64,000 nt of DNA from Dactylosporangium aurantiacum (GTDB taxonomy: Bacteria; Actinomycetota; Actinomycetes; Mycobacteriales; Micromonosporaceae). Of this stretch, positions 17,502 through 26,061 are shown piece after piece. Position numbers and translations under genes: made by a program. How positions within the stretch are numbered: position 1 is the first letter of the stretch; the number at the start of each line of letters is the position of its first letter. Where the stretch lies: contig NZ_JNYJ01000036.1 in the NCBI RefSeq assembly GCF_000716715.1, positions 186,001 to 250,000 on the forward strand, in the 5' to 3' direction. The notes below the pieces were generated by a model. That model was not told where the DNA came from. It ran no database searches and saw only the letters and a list, made by a program, of their open reading frames with translations.

Positions 17502-18440
17502 GTGGACAGCGTGGAACCGCAGCGCCGAGGGTATTTGTCCGCATTGTCCGCCAACATCATGTGGGGCGTGTTCCCGCTGTACTTCCGCGCGCTGCGGCCG
17601 GCGGGGGCGGTGGAGGTCCTCGCGCACCGGATCGTGTGGTCGCTGGTCTCGGTGGCGGTGCTGCTGACCGTACTGGCGCGGTGGCAGACGCTCAAAGCGC
17701 TGTTCAAGGACGCGAAACGGCTGGCCGGGATCTCCGTGGCGGCGGTGTTCATCGCGGTCAACTGGGGTGTCTACATCTTCGCCGTCGACACGGACCGGGT
17801 GGTCGAGGCGTCGCTCGGGTACTTCATCAACCCGCTGTTCGTGATCCTGCTGGGCGTGCTGGTGCTGCGGGAGCGGCTGCGCCGCCTGCAGTGGGTCGCG
17901 CTCGGGGTCGGCACAATCGCCGTGGTCGTGTTGAGCGTCGACTACGGGCGGCTGCCGTGGATCGCGTTGACGCTCGCCGGGTCGTTCGGCACCTACAGCC
18001 TGATCAAGAAGCGCCTCGGGCTGCCGGCCGGCGAAGGGCTGTTCATGGAGTCGGCGGTGCTGACGCTGCCGGCGCTCGGGTTCCTCGCGTGGCTGACGGA
18101 GCGCGGCGAGGGGACGTTCGGCACGGTGTCGGCCTGGCACACGGTGATGCTGGCCGGCAGTGGCCTGCTGACGGCGGTGCCGTTGCTGTTGTTCGCCGAG
18201 GCGGCGAACCGGGTGCCGCTGTCCGGGCTCGGGATCCTGCAGTACCTGACGCCGACGTTGCAGCTGCTGCTGGGCGTGCTGGCGTTCCACGAGCCGATGC
18301 CGCCGGTGCGGCTGGCGGGGTTCGTCATCGTCTGGTGCGCGTTGGCGATCTTCACCTGGGACGCGATCCGGCACAGCCGGCACCGCAGAGCGGAGAAGGC
18401 GGCCGCCGTCGAGGAGACTGCGACCGCCCAGCCGGTGTGA
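17502..18440 (+). CDS. rarD: EamA family transporter RarD
   Basis: 312 residues with about ten membrane spans and two EamA repeats. RarD-type features include the N-terminal GYLSALSANIMWGVFPLYFR, AHRIVWSL, VNWGVYIFAVDTDRVVEASLGYF-like segment and the C-terminal GILQYLTPTLQLLLGVLAFHEP. RarD proteins are inner-membrane drug/metabolite permeases of uncertain substrate. GTG 17502 is listed; GTG 17511 (MEPQRRGY) is an equally possible start. Convergent with the anti-sigma gene, 15 bases apart. Confidence 0.9.
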   Translation: MDSVEPQRRGYLSALSANIMWGVFPLYFRALRPAGAVEVLAHRIVWSLVSVAVLLTVLARWQTLKALFKDAKRLAGISVAAVFIAVNWGVYIFAVDTDRVVEASLGYFINPLFVILLGVLVLRERLRRLQWVALGVGTIAVVVLSVDYGRLPWIALTLAGSFGTYSLIKKRLGLPAGEGLFMESAVLTLPALGFLAWLTERGEGTFGTVSAWHTVMLAGSGLLTAVPLLLFAEAANRVPLSGLGILQYLTPTLQLLLGVLAFHEPMPPVRLAGFVIVWCALAIFTWDAIRHSRHRRAEKAAAVEETATAQPV

Positions 18441-18455
18441 GTCAGACGGGGGATC

Positions 18456-19166
18456 TCAGGCGTCGAGGACGAGCAGCGGCGTGCCGTCGCTCTTGCGGAT
18501 CTCGAGCTTCCGGATGTCGCCGCGCTGGTAGCGGCTGTGCGCCTTGAGCTGGTACTCGTCGCCGGCGCCGGCGGTCCAGGCGTCGAGCTCCTCGGGCTCG
18601 CCGTGCTCCGGCACCACGTAGAGCTTGTACGTCCACTTGCCGTGCCCGTCGGCGGACGGCTTGTACGCGCACCGCATCCGCACGAGGGTGCCGTCGGACT
18701 CGTCTTCCAGGGCCAGGCTGGCGGTGACCGGTACCGAGGCCGCGACCTCCTGCATGGCGACGAACTCGGGCTGCCCGACGCCGGCGGCGCGCACCCCGAT
18801 GACGGCGAGGACGCCCAGGCAGGCGGCCACCAGCGCGGTCCCGGCGTGCTGCCAGCGGCGGCGGCGCCGATCGGTGCGCCGGCCGACCCGCGCCCGGTCG
18901 AGCACCCTGGGCTGCGAGGCCATGGAGGGCCCGGCCCAGGATGCGGTGGCGGGCACCGCCGACGGGCCGGCCCAGGACGGCGCCGTCATGGCCTGCGCGA
19001 CGTCCGGGTCCAGCTTGCCGAGCAGCGCCGGCAGCTCGCCGAACTCCGCCACCTCCGCCCGGCACTGCGCGCAGTCCGCGAGGTGCCGCTCATATGCCTC
19101 ACGCTCCGGCGGCGACAGCGCACCCAAGACGTAGACAGCTGAGTCATGGAGGTGTTCACACCTCAT
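18456..19166 (-). CDS. Zinc-binding anti-sigma factor (transmembrane)
   Basis: 236 residues. The N-terminal zinc-finger anti-sigma domain has His28, Cys32 and Cys35 (HLADCAQC) in the HX3CX2C pattern. A linker with the repeated peptide SWAGPS is followed by one membrane span near 108-127 (AGTALVAACLGVLAVIGV) and an external domain resembling the C-terminal part of RskA-type anti-sigma factors. It should hold the sigma factor encoded just upstream, whose coding sequence it overlaps by 11 bases, a strong sign of translational coupling. It probably senses an envelope signal. Confidence 0.88.
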   Translation of the reverse strand: MRCEHLHDSAVYVLGALSPPEREAYERHLADCAQCRAEVAEFGELPALLGKLDPDVAQAMTAPSWAGPSAVPATASWAGPSMASQPRVLDRARVGRRTDRRRRRWQHAGTALVAACLGVLAVIGVRAAGVGQPEFVAMQEVAASVPVTASLALEDESDGTLVRMRCAYKPSADGHGKWTYKLYVVPEHGEPEELDAWTAGAGDEYQLKAHSRYQRGDIRKLEIRKSDGTPLLVLDA

Positions 19167-19680
19167 TGCTCACCCCCAACTCCTCCAGAACGACCTTCAG
19201 CGAACGCAGTGCGTAGTAGGTCCGCGACTTGACGGTGCCCGCGGGCACGCCGAGCCGTTCGGCCGCCTCGGCGACCGAGCGTCCCTGGTAGAAGCACTCC
19301 ACCAGGACCTCGCGGTGCGGTCGGGAAAGCCGGGTCAGCGCCTCCGCCAAGACCCAGGACTCCACCGCGCGCTCGGTCTCGTCGACCGCGACCGGGGACT
19401 CCGGCAGCTGGTCGGTGAAGACCTCGCCGACCCGCGCGGAGCGTCGCCGCCACGCGTCGATGGCCAGGTTCCGAGCGGTGGTGAAGAGCCAGGCCCGCAC
19501 CGAGCCGCGCGCCGGGTCGAGCGCCTCCGGGTGTTGCCAGGCCCGCAGGAGGGTCTCCTGCACGAGGTCCTCGGCCCGTTGACGGTCGCCGCCGGTCAGT
19601 CGCAGCGCGTGGGCGAACAGCGCATCTCCGTGCTCCTGGTGGAGCGCCTTCAGCAGCAGGTCAGCATCGTCTGTACTCAC
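19156..19680 (-). CDS. ECF RNA polymerase sigma factor
   Basis: 174 residues with sigma region 2 near 14-80 (RAEDLVQETLLRAWQHPE, WLFTTARNLAIDAWRRR) and region 4 near 115-165 (LSRPHREVLVECFYQGRSVAEAAERLG). The size and layout are those of ECF sigma factors; the Cys-bearing anti-sigma partner suggests a SigL-like group, but I do not assign a symbol. The ATG at 19680 looks away from phoX; the 139 bases between contain a PHO-box-like site that could act on either gene. Confidence 0.9.
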   Translation of the reverse strand: MSTDDADLLLKALHQEHGDALFAHALRLTGGDRQRAEDLVQETLLRAWQHPEALDPARGSVRAWLFTTARNLAIDAWRRRSARVGEVFTDQLPESPVAVDETERAVESWVLAEALTRLSRPHREVLVECFYQGRSVAEAAERLGVPAGTVKSRTYYALRSLKVVLEELGVSNEV

Positions 19681-19736
19681 GCTTTGGCACTATCCGCATC
19701 CCTTCCACTGGCTTCTACGCACTAATACGCACAGTG

Positions 19737-19769
19737 GTTCAAGGCGGCGTCACATGTCATTCACCCGAC
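19737..19769. promoter_or_regulatory. Putative PHO box (PhoP-binding direct repeats)
   Basis: Three consecutive 11-base units, GTTCAAGGCGG, CGTCACATGTC and ATTCACCCGAC, each beginning with a form of the actinobacterial PhoP unit GTTCACC. They lie 50 bases upstream of the PhoX start, as expected for phosphate-starvation control. Unit 3 is the best match and unit 2 is weaker. Confidence 0.6.
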
Positions 19770-19819
19770 ATCCCTAGGGTGCCGATCGTCCCCGTCGCAG
19801 ATCAGATCAGGAGCCAGGA

Positions 19820-21946
19820 ATGTCGGATAACCCCCGCCGGCCGTTACCGTTCATCGGCGCGGCCAATGTGACGCACGGCGGCCGTGATCGCATGACCTGC
19901 CTGTACCGCTGCGGCAACGCCTGCGAGCACCCGGTGCCGAACCAGTCGGACAACCCGTATTTCACCGACGAGATGAACGCGGTGTCGCGCCGCGGGGTCA
20001 TGCGGGCCGGCGCGATCGTGCTGGGGCTGGCGGGCACGGGGATCGCGGCGGGGACGCCGGCGTTCGCGTCGCCGGCCGGGGAGGCCGGCGAGCCCGACGT
20101 CGTCGTGCCGGAGGTCGACACGTACGCGGCGAAGAGCGCCGAGCCGTCGCAGCTGACGTTCAAGGCCGTCACACCCAACCAGGTCGACGGGATCGTGGTG
20201 CCCAACGGCTACGACCACGCCGTCGTCATCCGGTGGGGCGACGAGGTCGTGCCCGGCGCGCCGCGGTTCAACATCGCGAAGCAGTCCGCCGAGGCGCAGT
20301 CGAAGCAGTTCGGCTACAACAACGACTTCGTCGCCGTGCTGCCGCTGGACCGCCGCGGCGAGCGGGCGCTGCTCGTGTGCAACCACGAGTACACCAACGA
20401 AGACCTGATGTTCCCGAACTTCCCGGGCATCGACGGGCTCTCCGTCGAGCAGCTGCGCACCGCGATGGCCGCGCACGGCATGTCGGTGGTGGAGCTGGAG
20501 CGGGTCGGCGACACGGGCCGTTGGACGCCGGTGACCCGCGGCTGGCGCCGGTACAACCGCCGCATCACCGCCCTGTCGACGCACTTCAAGGTCACCGGCC
20601 CGGCCGCCGGCAGCGACCTGCTGAAGACCGCGGCCGACCCGTCCGGTCGTGACGTCATCGGCACGCTCAACAACTGCGCCGGCGGTGTGACGCCCTGGGG
20701 CACGATCCTGTCCGGCGAGGAGAACTTCAACCAGTACTTCGTCGGCGCGGAGACGGCCGTCGAGCCGGCGAAGACCCGGTTCAACCGGTACGGCATCGAC
20801 ACGGTCAACCGGTACCCGTCCGGCAGCCGCAAGTGGGACCGGGCGGACGCGCGCTTCGACCTGACGAAGAACCCCAACGAGGCGCACCGCTTCGGCTGGG
20901 TCGTCGAGGTGGACCCGTTCACGCCGGGCTCGACCCCGCGCAAGCACACCGCGCTCGGCCGGGTGAAGCACGAGGGCGCGAACGTCATCATCGCCAAGAA
21001 CGGCAAGGCCGTCGCGTACATGGGCGATGACGAGCGGTTCGACTACCTGTACAAGTTCGTGTCGGACAAGAAGTTCGACAGCGGCAAGTCCTACTTCGCC
21101 CGCCGGCACAACCTGACGCTGCTGGAGTCCGGCTCGCTGTACGTGGCGAAGCTCGGCTTCACGTCCGCGGCGGAGATCGACGGCAGCGGCAAGCTCCCCG
21201 CCGACGGCGCGTTCAACGGCACCGGCGAGTGGGTCGCGCTGGTCAAGGACGGCAAGTCGCAGGTGCCCGGCATGTCGGTCGAGGAGGTGCTGGTCTTCAC
21301 CCGGCTCGCCGGCGACGCGGTCGGCGCCACCAAGATGGACCGGCCCGAGGACGTCGAGCCCAACCCGAAGACCGGCAAGATCTACGTCGCATTGACGAAC
21401 AACACGGCGCGCGGCCCGGCCGGCAAGGCCCCCGCCGACGAGGCGAACCCGCGGACCAACAACAAGCACGGGCACATCTTCGAGATCACCGAGAACAACG
21501 GCGACCACACCGGCACCGCGTTCACGTGGACGATCCCGATCGTCTGCGGCGACCCGAAGGATCCGGCGACGTACTTCATGGGCTTCGACAAGACCCAGGT
21601 GTCGCCGATCTCGTGCCCGGACAACGTCGCGTTCGACGGCGCCGGCAACCTGTGGATCGCCACCGACGGCAACGCGTTGGGCACCAACGACGGCCTGTTC
21701 GCGGTGCCGCTCGACGGTCCGGAGAAGGGCCACCTGAAGCAGTTCCTGACGGTGCCGTACGGCGCGGAGACCTGCGGCCCGTGGATCCACGGCGACAACA
21801 GGAGCGCGTTCGTGGCGGTGCAGCACCCGGGTGAGATCAGCGGCGCGTCGGTGGAGAAGCCGGCGTCGAACTGGCCCGACGGCGACTTCGCCAAGCCGGG
21901 CATCGCGGTGGCGTGGCGCCTGGACGGGCGCAACATCGGCGTCTGA
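19820..21946 (+). CDS. phoX: PhoX family alkaline phosphatase (DUF839), Tat-exported
   Basis: 708 residues, usual for PhoX. A 55-residue N-terminal stretch (CLYRCGNACEHPVPNQS, as in other actinobacterial PhoX proteins) precedes a Tat signal, SRRGVMRAGAIVLGLAG near residues 56-72, ending at TPAFA. The mature part has the DUF839 beta-propeller motifs NCAGGVTPWGTILSGEEN, FGWVVEVDPF, ARPEDVEPNPKTG-type segment and SCPDNVAFDGAGNLWIATDG. PhoX is a secreted Ca/Fe-dependent phosphatase that releases phosphate from organic esters. ATG 19820 follows AGGAGCC. Likely under PhoP control through the site at 19737, and terminated by the hairpin at 21962. Confidence 0.93.
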   Translation: MSDNPRRPLPFIGAANVTHGGRDRMTCLYRCGNACEHPVPNQSDNPYFTDEMNAVSRRGVMRAGAIVLGLAGTGIAAGTPAFASPAGEAGEPDVVVPEVDTYAAKSAEPSQLTFKAVTPNQVDGIVVPNGYDHAVVIRWGDEVVPGAPRFNIAKQSAEAQSKQFGYNNDFVAVLPLDRRGERALLVCNHEYTNEDLMFPNFPGIDGLSVEQLRTAMAAHGMSVVELERVGDTGRWTPVTRGWRRYNRRITALSTHFKVTGPAAGSDLLKTAADPSGRDVIGTLNNCAGGVTPWGTILSGEENFNQYFVGAETAVEPAKTRFNRYGIDTVNRYPSGSRKWDRADARFDLTKNPNEAHRFGWVVEVDPFTPGSTPRKHTALGRVKHEGANVIIAKNGKAVAYMGDDERFDYLYKFVSDKKFDSGKSYFARRHNLTLLESGSLYVAKLGFTSAAEIDGSGKLPADGAFNGTGEWVALVKDGKSQVPGMSVEEVLVFTRLAGDAVGATKMDRPEDVEPNPKTGKIYVALTNNTARGPAGKAPADEANPRTNNKHGHIFEITENNGDHTGTAFTWTIPIVCGDPKDPATYFMGFDKTQVSPISCPDNVAFDGAGNLWIATDGNALGTNDGLFAVPLDGPEKGHLKQFLTVPYGAETCGPWIHGDNRSAFVAVQHPGEISGASVEKPASNWPDGDFAKPGIAVAWRLDGRNIGV

Positions 21947-21961
21947 GCCGGTACGTGTGAG

Positions 21962-21988
21962 AAGGGCGCTCCCGCCGGGGGCGCCCTT
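21962..21988. terminator. Hairpin between convergent phoX and iclR-type genes
   Basis: AAGGGCGC ... GCGCCCTT pairs around a short C/G-rich loop, 15 bases after the phoX stop and 14 bases from the stop of the convergent regulator; it could act on both strands. Confidence 0.65.
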
Positions 21989-22002
21989 CGTCATGTACCC
22001 GG

Positions 22003-22779
22003 CTACTCCGCCAGGACGGTCGCCAGGTGGTGCGCCGTCGCGAGCAGCCGCGTCCGGACGACCTTCGCCGAGGACATCAGCTCCGCCGGCGGCAGCGCGC
22101 ACGCCAGGACGACCCGGCGGTCCGGGTCGCGGTCGTTGACCACCATGACGGCGGCGCACGCGAGGCCCTGACGGAACTGCCCGATCTCGATCTGCATGCC
22201 GCGGCGGTCTCCGGCCGCCAGGTCCGAGTCGAGCGCTTCGGGCGATGTCAGGGTCGCCGAGGTGTACGCACGCATCCCGTACTCCTTGAGGAACCGCCAC
22301 CGCTGATCCGCGCTCATCGTGGCCAGCAGCGCCTTGCCGAGGGCGGTCGCGTGCGCGGCATCGTCGTAGCCCGGCACGAGCTCGTCCATCGGCGGGGTAC
22401 GCGGACCCTCGGCCGCGGCCGTCACGGCGATCCTGCCGCCGATGAAGCGCCCCAGATAGTGGCTGTACCCCGTTTCCGCCGCGGCACGGCGCAACCGGTC
22501 GGTGACCGCGCTGGGCCCCCGGAACGCGAGCACCAGCTCCCGGTACCGGTCGGCGATCTCCAGGCCGACGACATAGGTGCCGTTCTCCCGGCGGATCACG
22601 TAGCCCTCGTACGCGAGGGTGCGCACGAGGTGGTACGTCGTAGCGACCGTGAAGTCACATCGCCGGGCGATCTGCTTCACGGTGAGGCCGCGTGGTGATT
22701 GACCCACGGCCTCCAAGACTCGTAGTGCCCTCGACACGCTCCGGATGAGGTCCGAGGGTTCGGCCTGTGGATCCCGCAC
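22003..22779 (-). CDS. IclR family transcriptional regulator
   Basis: 258 residues. N-terminal winged helix (SVSRALRVLEAVGQSPRGLTVKQIARRC, then TTYHLVRTLAYEGYV) near residues 14-75, and a C-terminal effector domain near 90-255 (HATALGKALLATM, VVLACALPPAELM) typical of IclR proteins. The effector cannot be told. Its neighbours are unrelated: convergent phoX on one side and a 617-base gene-free region upstream, so it may regulate a distant target or itself. Confidence 0.9.
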   Translation of the reverse strand: MRDPQAEPSDLIRSVSRALRVLEAVGQSPRGLTVKQIARRCDFTVATTYHLVRTLAYEGYVIRRENGTYVVGLEIADRYRELVLAFRGPSAVTDRLRRAAAETGYSHYLGRFIGGRIAVTAAAEGPRTPPMDELVPGYDDAAHATALGKALLATMSADQRWRFLKEYGMRAYTSATLTSPEALDSDLAAGDRRGMQIEIGQFRQGLACAAVMVVNDRDPDRRVVLACALPPAELMSSAKVVRTRLLATAHHLATVLAE

Positions 22780-23348
22780 CGCCGCCCTCCCCAGCCGCAG
22801 CAGTAACTGGATTCACACCATATGAAACTGGAGATGGTCCAGGGAACACTTTGATCATTTATGACGCCAGGTGAGGGGATCGGAACGCTCTACACATGGC
22901 GATGAATGGCCCATTCCGGACATCGGTTGTGTGCAGTCACGCTCACGACACGCCGTGTGATGTAAGTACTGCTCAATATTGAAACGCGCTAGCTGTGTAA
23001 GTAAATGGCCTTCGCTTGAGTAGGTGTGAGGCGTGCCCTGCACGTCCACTCCTGGCTGTCATCACGTCGTTGCGAGTTGTTGCGAAGGGGGGTATGAGCG
23101 CCACATCGCTTTGAGCAATGTCGCTACCGGTGCTGCACACCGTTGTGAGGGCCGCTGACGGCGTTCCGCACCGGTTTGGGGGTCGAATGGGTCGCACCCA
23201 TGACAGTGGCGGAGGCGAGCGATGACAGGGCGCTGGCGGCGTGGCGGCGGCGTCACGGCGATGCGAGGCGGTCGCAGGGACGGTGTGTTCAAACGGTAGG
23301 CACGGACCAGGCAACAAGACGGCGGTCCGCTGACCAGACCCCAGAAAG
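22780..23348. other. Gene-free region upstream of the IclR gene
   Basis: About 570 bases with no frame I can support; candidate small minus-strand frames (22855-23049, 22973-23317) overlap each other and have no ribosome site or protein-like composition. The part at about 22800-23010 is visibly richer in A/T than its surroundings and probably contains the IclR promoter. No tRNA or known riboswitch was recognised. Confidence 0.5.
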
Positions 23349-23388
23349 ACGGCCGCCGGCCGACCTGGACAGGTCAGCCGGCGGCCGT
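23349..23388 (-). terminator. Strong hairpin after polyprenyl synthase gene
   Basis: Long stem ACGGCCGCCGGC / GCCGGCGGCCGT extended by GACCTG / CAGGTC around a short GAC-type loop, beginning 9 bases past the stop at 23397 on the minus strand. No T-run. Confidence 0.75.
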
Positions 23389-23396
23389 GGGAAGCG

Positions 23397-24419
23397 TCAG
23401 TTGGTGCGGTCGGCGATGAAGTCGCACAGCGACTCCAGCGCGGCCCGGGCCGGCACGTGCGGCAACGGGGCCAGGGACGCCCGGGCGCGGTCGGCGTAGC
23501 CCCGGACGGTCTCGCGGGCCTGCTTGAGCGCCGCGGACTCGCGCAGCAGCGTCAGGGCCTCCGCGTGCAGCGCGTCGTCGGTGACCGGGCCCGCCGAGAG
23601 GATCTCGCGGAGGCGGATCGAGGCGGCGTCGTCGTCGCTGGAGGCGAGCGCGTACAGGACCGGCAGCGTCGGCACGCCCTCACGGAGGTCGGTGCCGGGG
23701 GTCTTGCCGGACTGGGTGCTCTCGCTGGCGATGTCGATCAGGTCGTCGGAGAGCTGGAACGCGATGCCGAAGGTCTCGGCGAACGTGGCCAGCGCCTCGA
23801 CCTGCTCGTCGGTGCAGCCGCCGAACATGCCGCCGAAGCGGGCGCTGGTGGAGATCAGCGAGCCGGTCTTCTGCGAGATGACCCGCAGGTAGTGCGAGAT
23901 CGCGTCCTCGCCCTGCAGCGGGCCGGCGGTCTCGGCGACCTGGCCGTGGACCAGGCGGGAGAACGTGCTCGACTGGATCTTCACGGCCTCGAGGCCGAGC
24001 TCAGTGGCGACGGCGGCGGCGCGGGCGAACAGGTAGTCGCCGATGAGGATGGCCAGGGCGTTGCCCCAGCGCGAGTTGACGCTGGGCGCGCCGCGGCGCA
24101 CGGCCGCCTCGTCCATGACGTCGTCGTGGTAGAGCGTGGCGAGGTGGGTCAGCTCGACCACCGCGCCCGCCATGACGACCTCACGCGCGCTCGGGTCGCC
24201 GAAGTGCGCGGCGAGCGCGACCAGCAGCGGCCGGAACCGCTTGCCACCCGCGTTGACCAGGTGGCGGGCCGCCTCGGTCACCAGCGGGTTGGCGCTGTCG
24301 ACGGAGTCGATCAGCACCGTCTCGACGTCCCGGAGGATCGCCATGACGCTGCTTTCCAACGCCGGATCGGCGAAAGTCAAGCCGACAGACGCACCCGATT
24401 GCACGGTTCCCGTACTCAC
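23397..24419 (-). CDS. Polyprenyl (hepta/octaprenyl-type) diphosphate synthase
   Basis: 340 residues from GTG 24419, preceded by GGAG six bases away; an upstream ATG at 24470 lacks a ribosome site. It carries GGKRFRPLL, the first Asp-rich motif DDVMD in LYHDDVMDEAAVRRG, the LVHGQVAE segment and the second motif QLSDDLIDIASE, so all catalytic metal-binding residues are present. It adds isopentenyl units to make the long prenyl tail of menaquinone. The next genes downstream in the chromosome, nuo and the MenJ-like reductase, use or modify the same quinone, so a menaquinone role is likely. A strong hairpin follows its stop. Confidence 0.9.
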   Translation of the reverse strand: MSTGTVQSGASVGLTFADPALESSVMAILRDVETVLIDSVDSANPLVTEAARHLVNAGGKRFRPLLVALAAHFGDPSAREVVMAGAVVELTHLATLYHDDVMDEAAVRRGAPSVNSRWGNALAILIGDYLFARAAAVATELGLEAVKIQSSTFSRLVHGQVAETAGPLQGEDAISHYLRVISQKTGSLISTSARFGGMFGGCTDEQVEALATFAETFGIAFQLSDDLIDIASESTQSGKTPGTDLREGVPTLPVLYALASSDDDAASIRLREILSAGPVTDDALHAEALTLLRESAALKQARETVRGYADRARASLAPLPHVPARAALESLCDFIADRTN

Positions 24420-24473
24420 CACAGCTCCAACGATGCCATAGCCGGTCCGATCAGCTTGCGGCGCCCTCATACA

Positions 24474-24510
24474 GCGACGTCCCCACGTGGCTGACCACGG
24501 GGGACGTCGC
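24474..24510 (-). terminator. Hairpin terminator of the nuo operon
   Basis: Perfect 11-bp stem GCGACGTCCCC / GGGGACGTCGC with a 15-base loop, starting 12 bases beyond the nuoN stop on the minus strand and just before the polyprenyl synthase gene. Confidence 0.75.
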
Positions 24511-24522
24511 GGCGCGCAGCCT

Positions 24523-26061
24523 CTACTTGCCTACGAATATCCCCGCGTGCTCGGTCGCCTCGATCAAGACACTCGGGGCGACACCCAGCACGAGCGTCGC
24601 GACGGTCCCGATGACCAGCGCCGCTGCCGTCATCGCGCCCGGGATAGACACCGCAGGGGTGGTCTCGCCCGGCTCCGACAGCCACATCATGACGACCACC
24701 CGCAGATAGGGGAAGGCCAGAATGGCGCTGCTCACCACGCCGGCGATCACCAGCCAGGTCTGGTCGGCGTCGATCGCGGCCGCGAAGACCCCGAACTTGG
24801 CGGTGAAACCGCTGGTCAGCGGCAGACCCGCGAAGGCCAGCAGGATGAAGGTGAACAGGGTCGCATACAGCGGCGAGCGCCGCCCCAGCCCGGCCCAGCG
24901 GGACAGGTGGGTCGCCTCACCGTCCGCGTCGCGGACCAGGGTCACCACGGCGAACGCGGCGAGCACCGTGAAGCCGTAGGCGACGAGGTAGAACATCGAG
25001 CTGGACAGGCCCTGCTCCGACACCGCGAGGACGCCCACCAGCAGGTAGCCGGCGTTGGCGATCGAGGAGTAAGCGAGCAGCCGCTTGATGTCGGTCTGCG
25101 TCACGGCCAGGATCGCGCCGACGAGCATGGTGAGGACCGCCACCGTGCCGAGGACCTGCTGCAGCTCCCACTCCGTGCGGGAGAAGCCCACGTACACCAG
25201 CCGCAGCAGACCACCGAAGGCGGCGACCTTCGTGCAGGCCGCCATGAGCGCCGTCACCGGCGTCGGGGCGCCCTGGTAGACGTCCGGGGTCCACACGTGG
25301 AACGGCACCGCGGCGGCCTTGAACAGCAGGCCGATCGCGAGCATCGCCAGGCCGACGTAGAGCAGCACGTCGTCGTTGGCCGAGTTCTGGATCGCGGTGT
25401 CGATCGCCTTGAAGTCGACCTGGCCGGCGTACCCGTAGACGAGCGCGATGCCGAACAGGAAGAACGCCGAGGCGAACGAGCCCAGCAGGAAGTACTTGAG
25501 CGCGGCCTCCTGCGACAGCAGCCGGCGGCGGCGGGCGAGCGCACACAGCAGGTACAGCGGCAGCGAGAAGACCTCGAGGGCCACGAACATGACCAGCAGG
25601 TCGTTCGCGACACAGAACAGCAGCATGCCGGCCAGTGCGAACATCGTGAGCGGGAAGACCTCGGTCGCCCCGGTCGTGCGCGCGGCCTGGTCGCGGTCGG
25701 CGTCGGTGTTGGCGGTGACGGCGGCCTGCGCGACGAACGCGCCGCCGGTCTCCAGCGTCCGCTCACCGATCAGCAGCAGCGACACGATGCCGAGCACGAT
25801 GATCGCGGCCGACAGGAACAGGCCGGGGCCGTCGATGGCGACCGCGGTCTGCGCCGTGATCACGTCCTTGCTGCCCTGCCGGATCACCATCACCAGCGCG
25901 GCGACGAGGCCGAGCAGCGACAGGGACAGCTGCACGGTGTGCCGCATCCGCCGCGGCACGAAGCCTTCGACGAGCACCCCGATGCACGCGACACCGAACA
26001 GGATCAGCATCGGCGAGAGCGCCGCGTAATCCAGGTTCGGCAGTTGGAGTTTGTCGTTCAC
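24523..26061 (-). CDS. nuoN: NADH-quinone oxidoreductase subunit N
   Basis: 512 residues, about fourteen membrane spans, one of the three antiporter-like proton-pumping subunits of complex I. Typical segments are FALAGMLLFCVANDLLVMF, EVFSLPLYLLCALARRR, FKAAAVPFHVWTPDVYQGAP and DIKRLLAYSSIANAGYLLVG; the last two hold the conserved Lys, His and Pro of the channel. It is the last gene of the operon: its ATG overlaps the nuoM stop (ATGA), and a hairpin follows 12 bases after its stop. Confidence 0.95.
   Translation of the reverse strand: MNDKLQLPNLDYAALSPMLILFGVACIGVLVEGFVPRRMRHTVQLSLSLLGLVAALVMVIRQGSKDVITAQTAVAIDGPGLFLSAAIIVLGIVSLLLIGERTLETGGAFVAQAAVTANTDADRDQAARTTGATEVFPLTMFALAGMLLFCVANDLLVMFVALEVFSLPLYLLCALARRRRLLSQEAALKYFLLGSFASAFFLFGIALVYGYAGQVDFKAIDTAIQNSANDDVLLYVGLAMLAIGLLFKAAAVPFHVWTPDVYQGAPTPVTALMAACTKVAAFGGLLRLVYVGFSRTEWELQQVLGTVAVLTMLVGAILAVTQTDIKRLLAYSSIANAGYLLVGVLAVSEQGLSSSMFYLVAYGFTVLAAFAVVTLVRDADGEATHLSRWAGLGRRSPLYATLFTFILLAFAGLPLTSGFTAKFGVFAAAIDADQTWLVIAGVVSSAILAFPYLRVVVMMWLSEPGETTPAVSIPGAMTAAALVIGTVATLVLGVAPSVLIEATEHAGIFVGK

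Noticed and set aside
19844..22300. 818-residue minus-strand frame opposite phoX
   Set aside because: Phase shadow caused by high GC; phoX has clear signal, motifs and ribosome site.
22973..23317. Small protein genes in the gap upstream of the IclR gene
   Set aside because: Overlapping frames with no ribosome site and Pro/Arg/Thr-rich chance composition.
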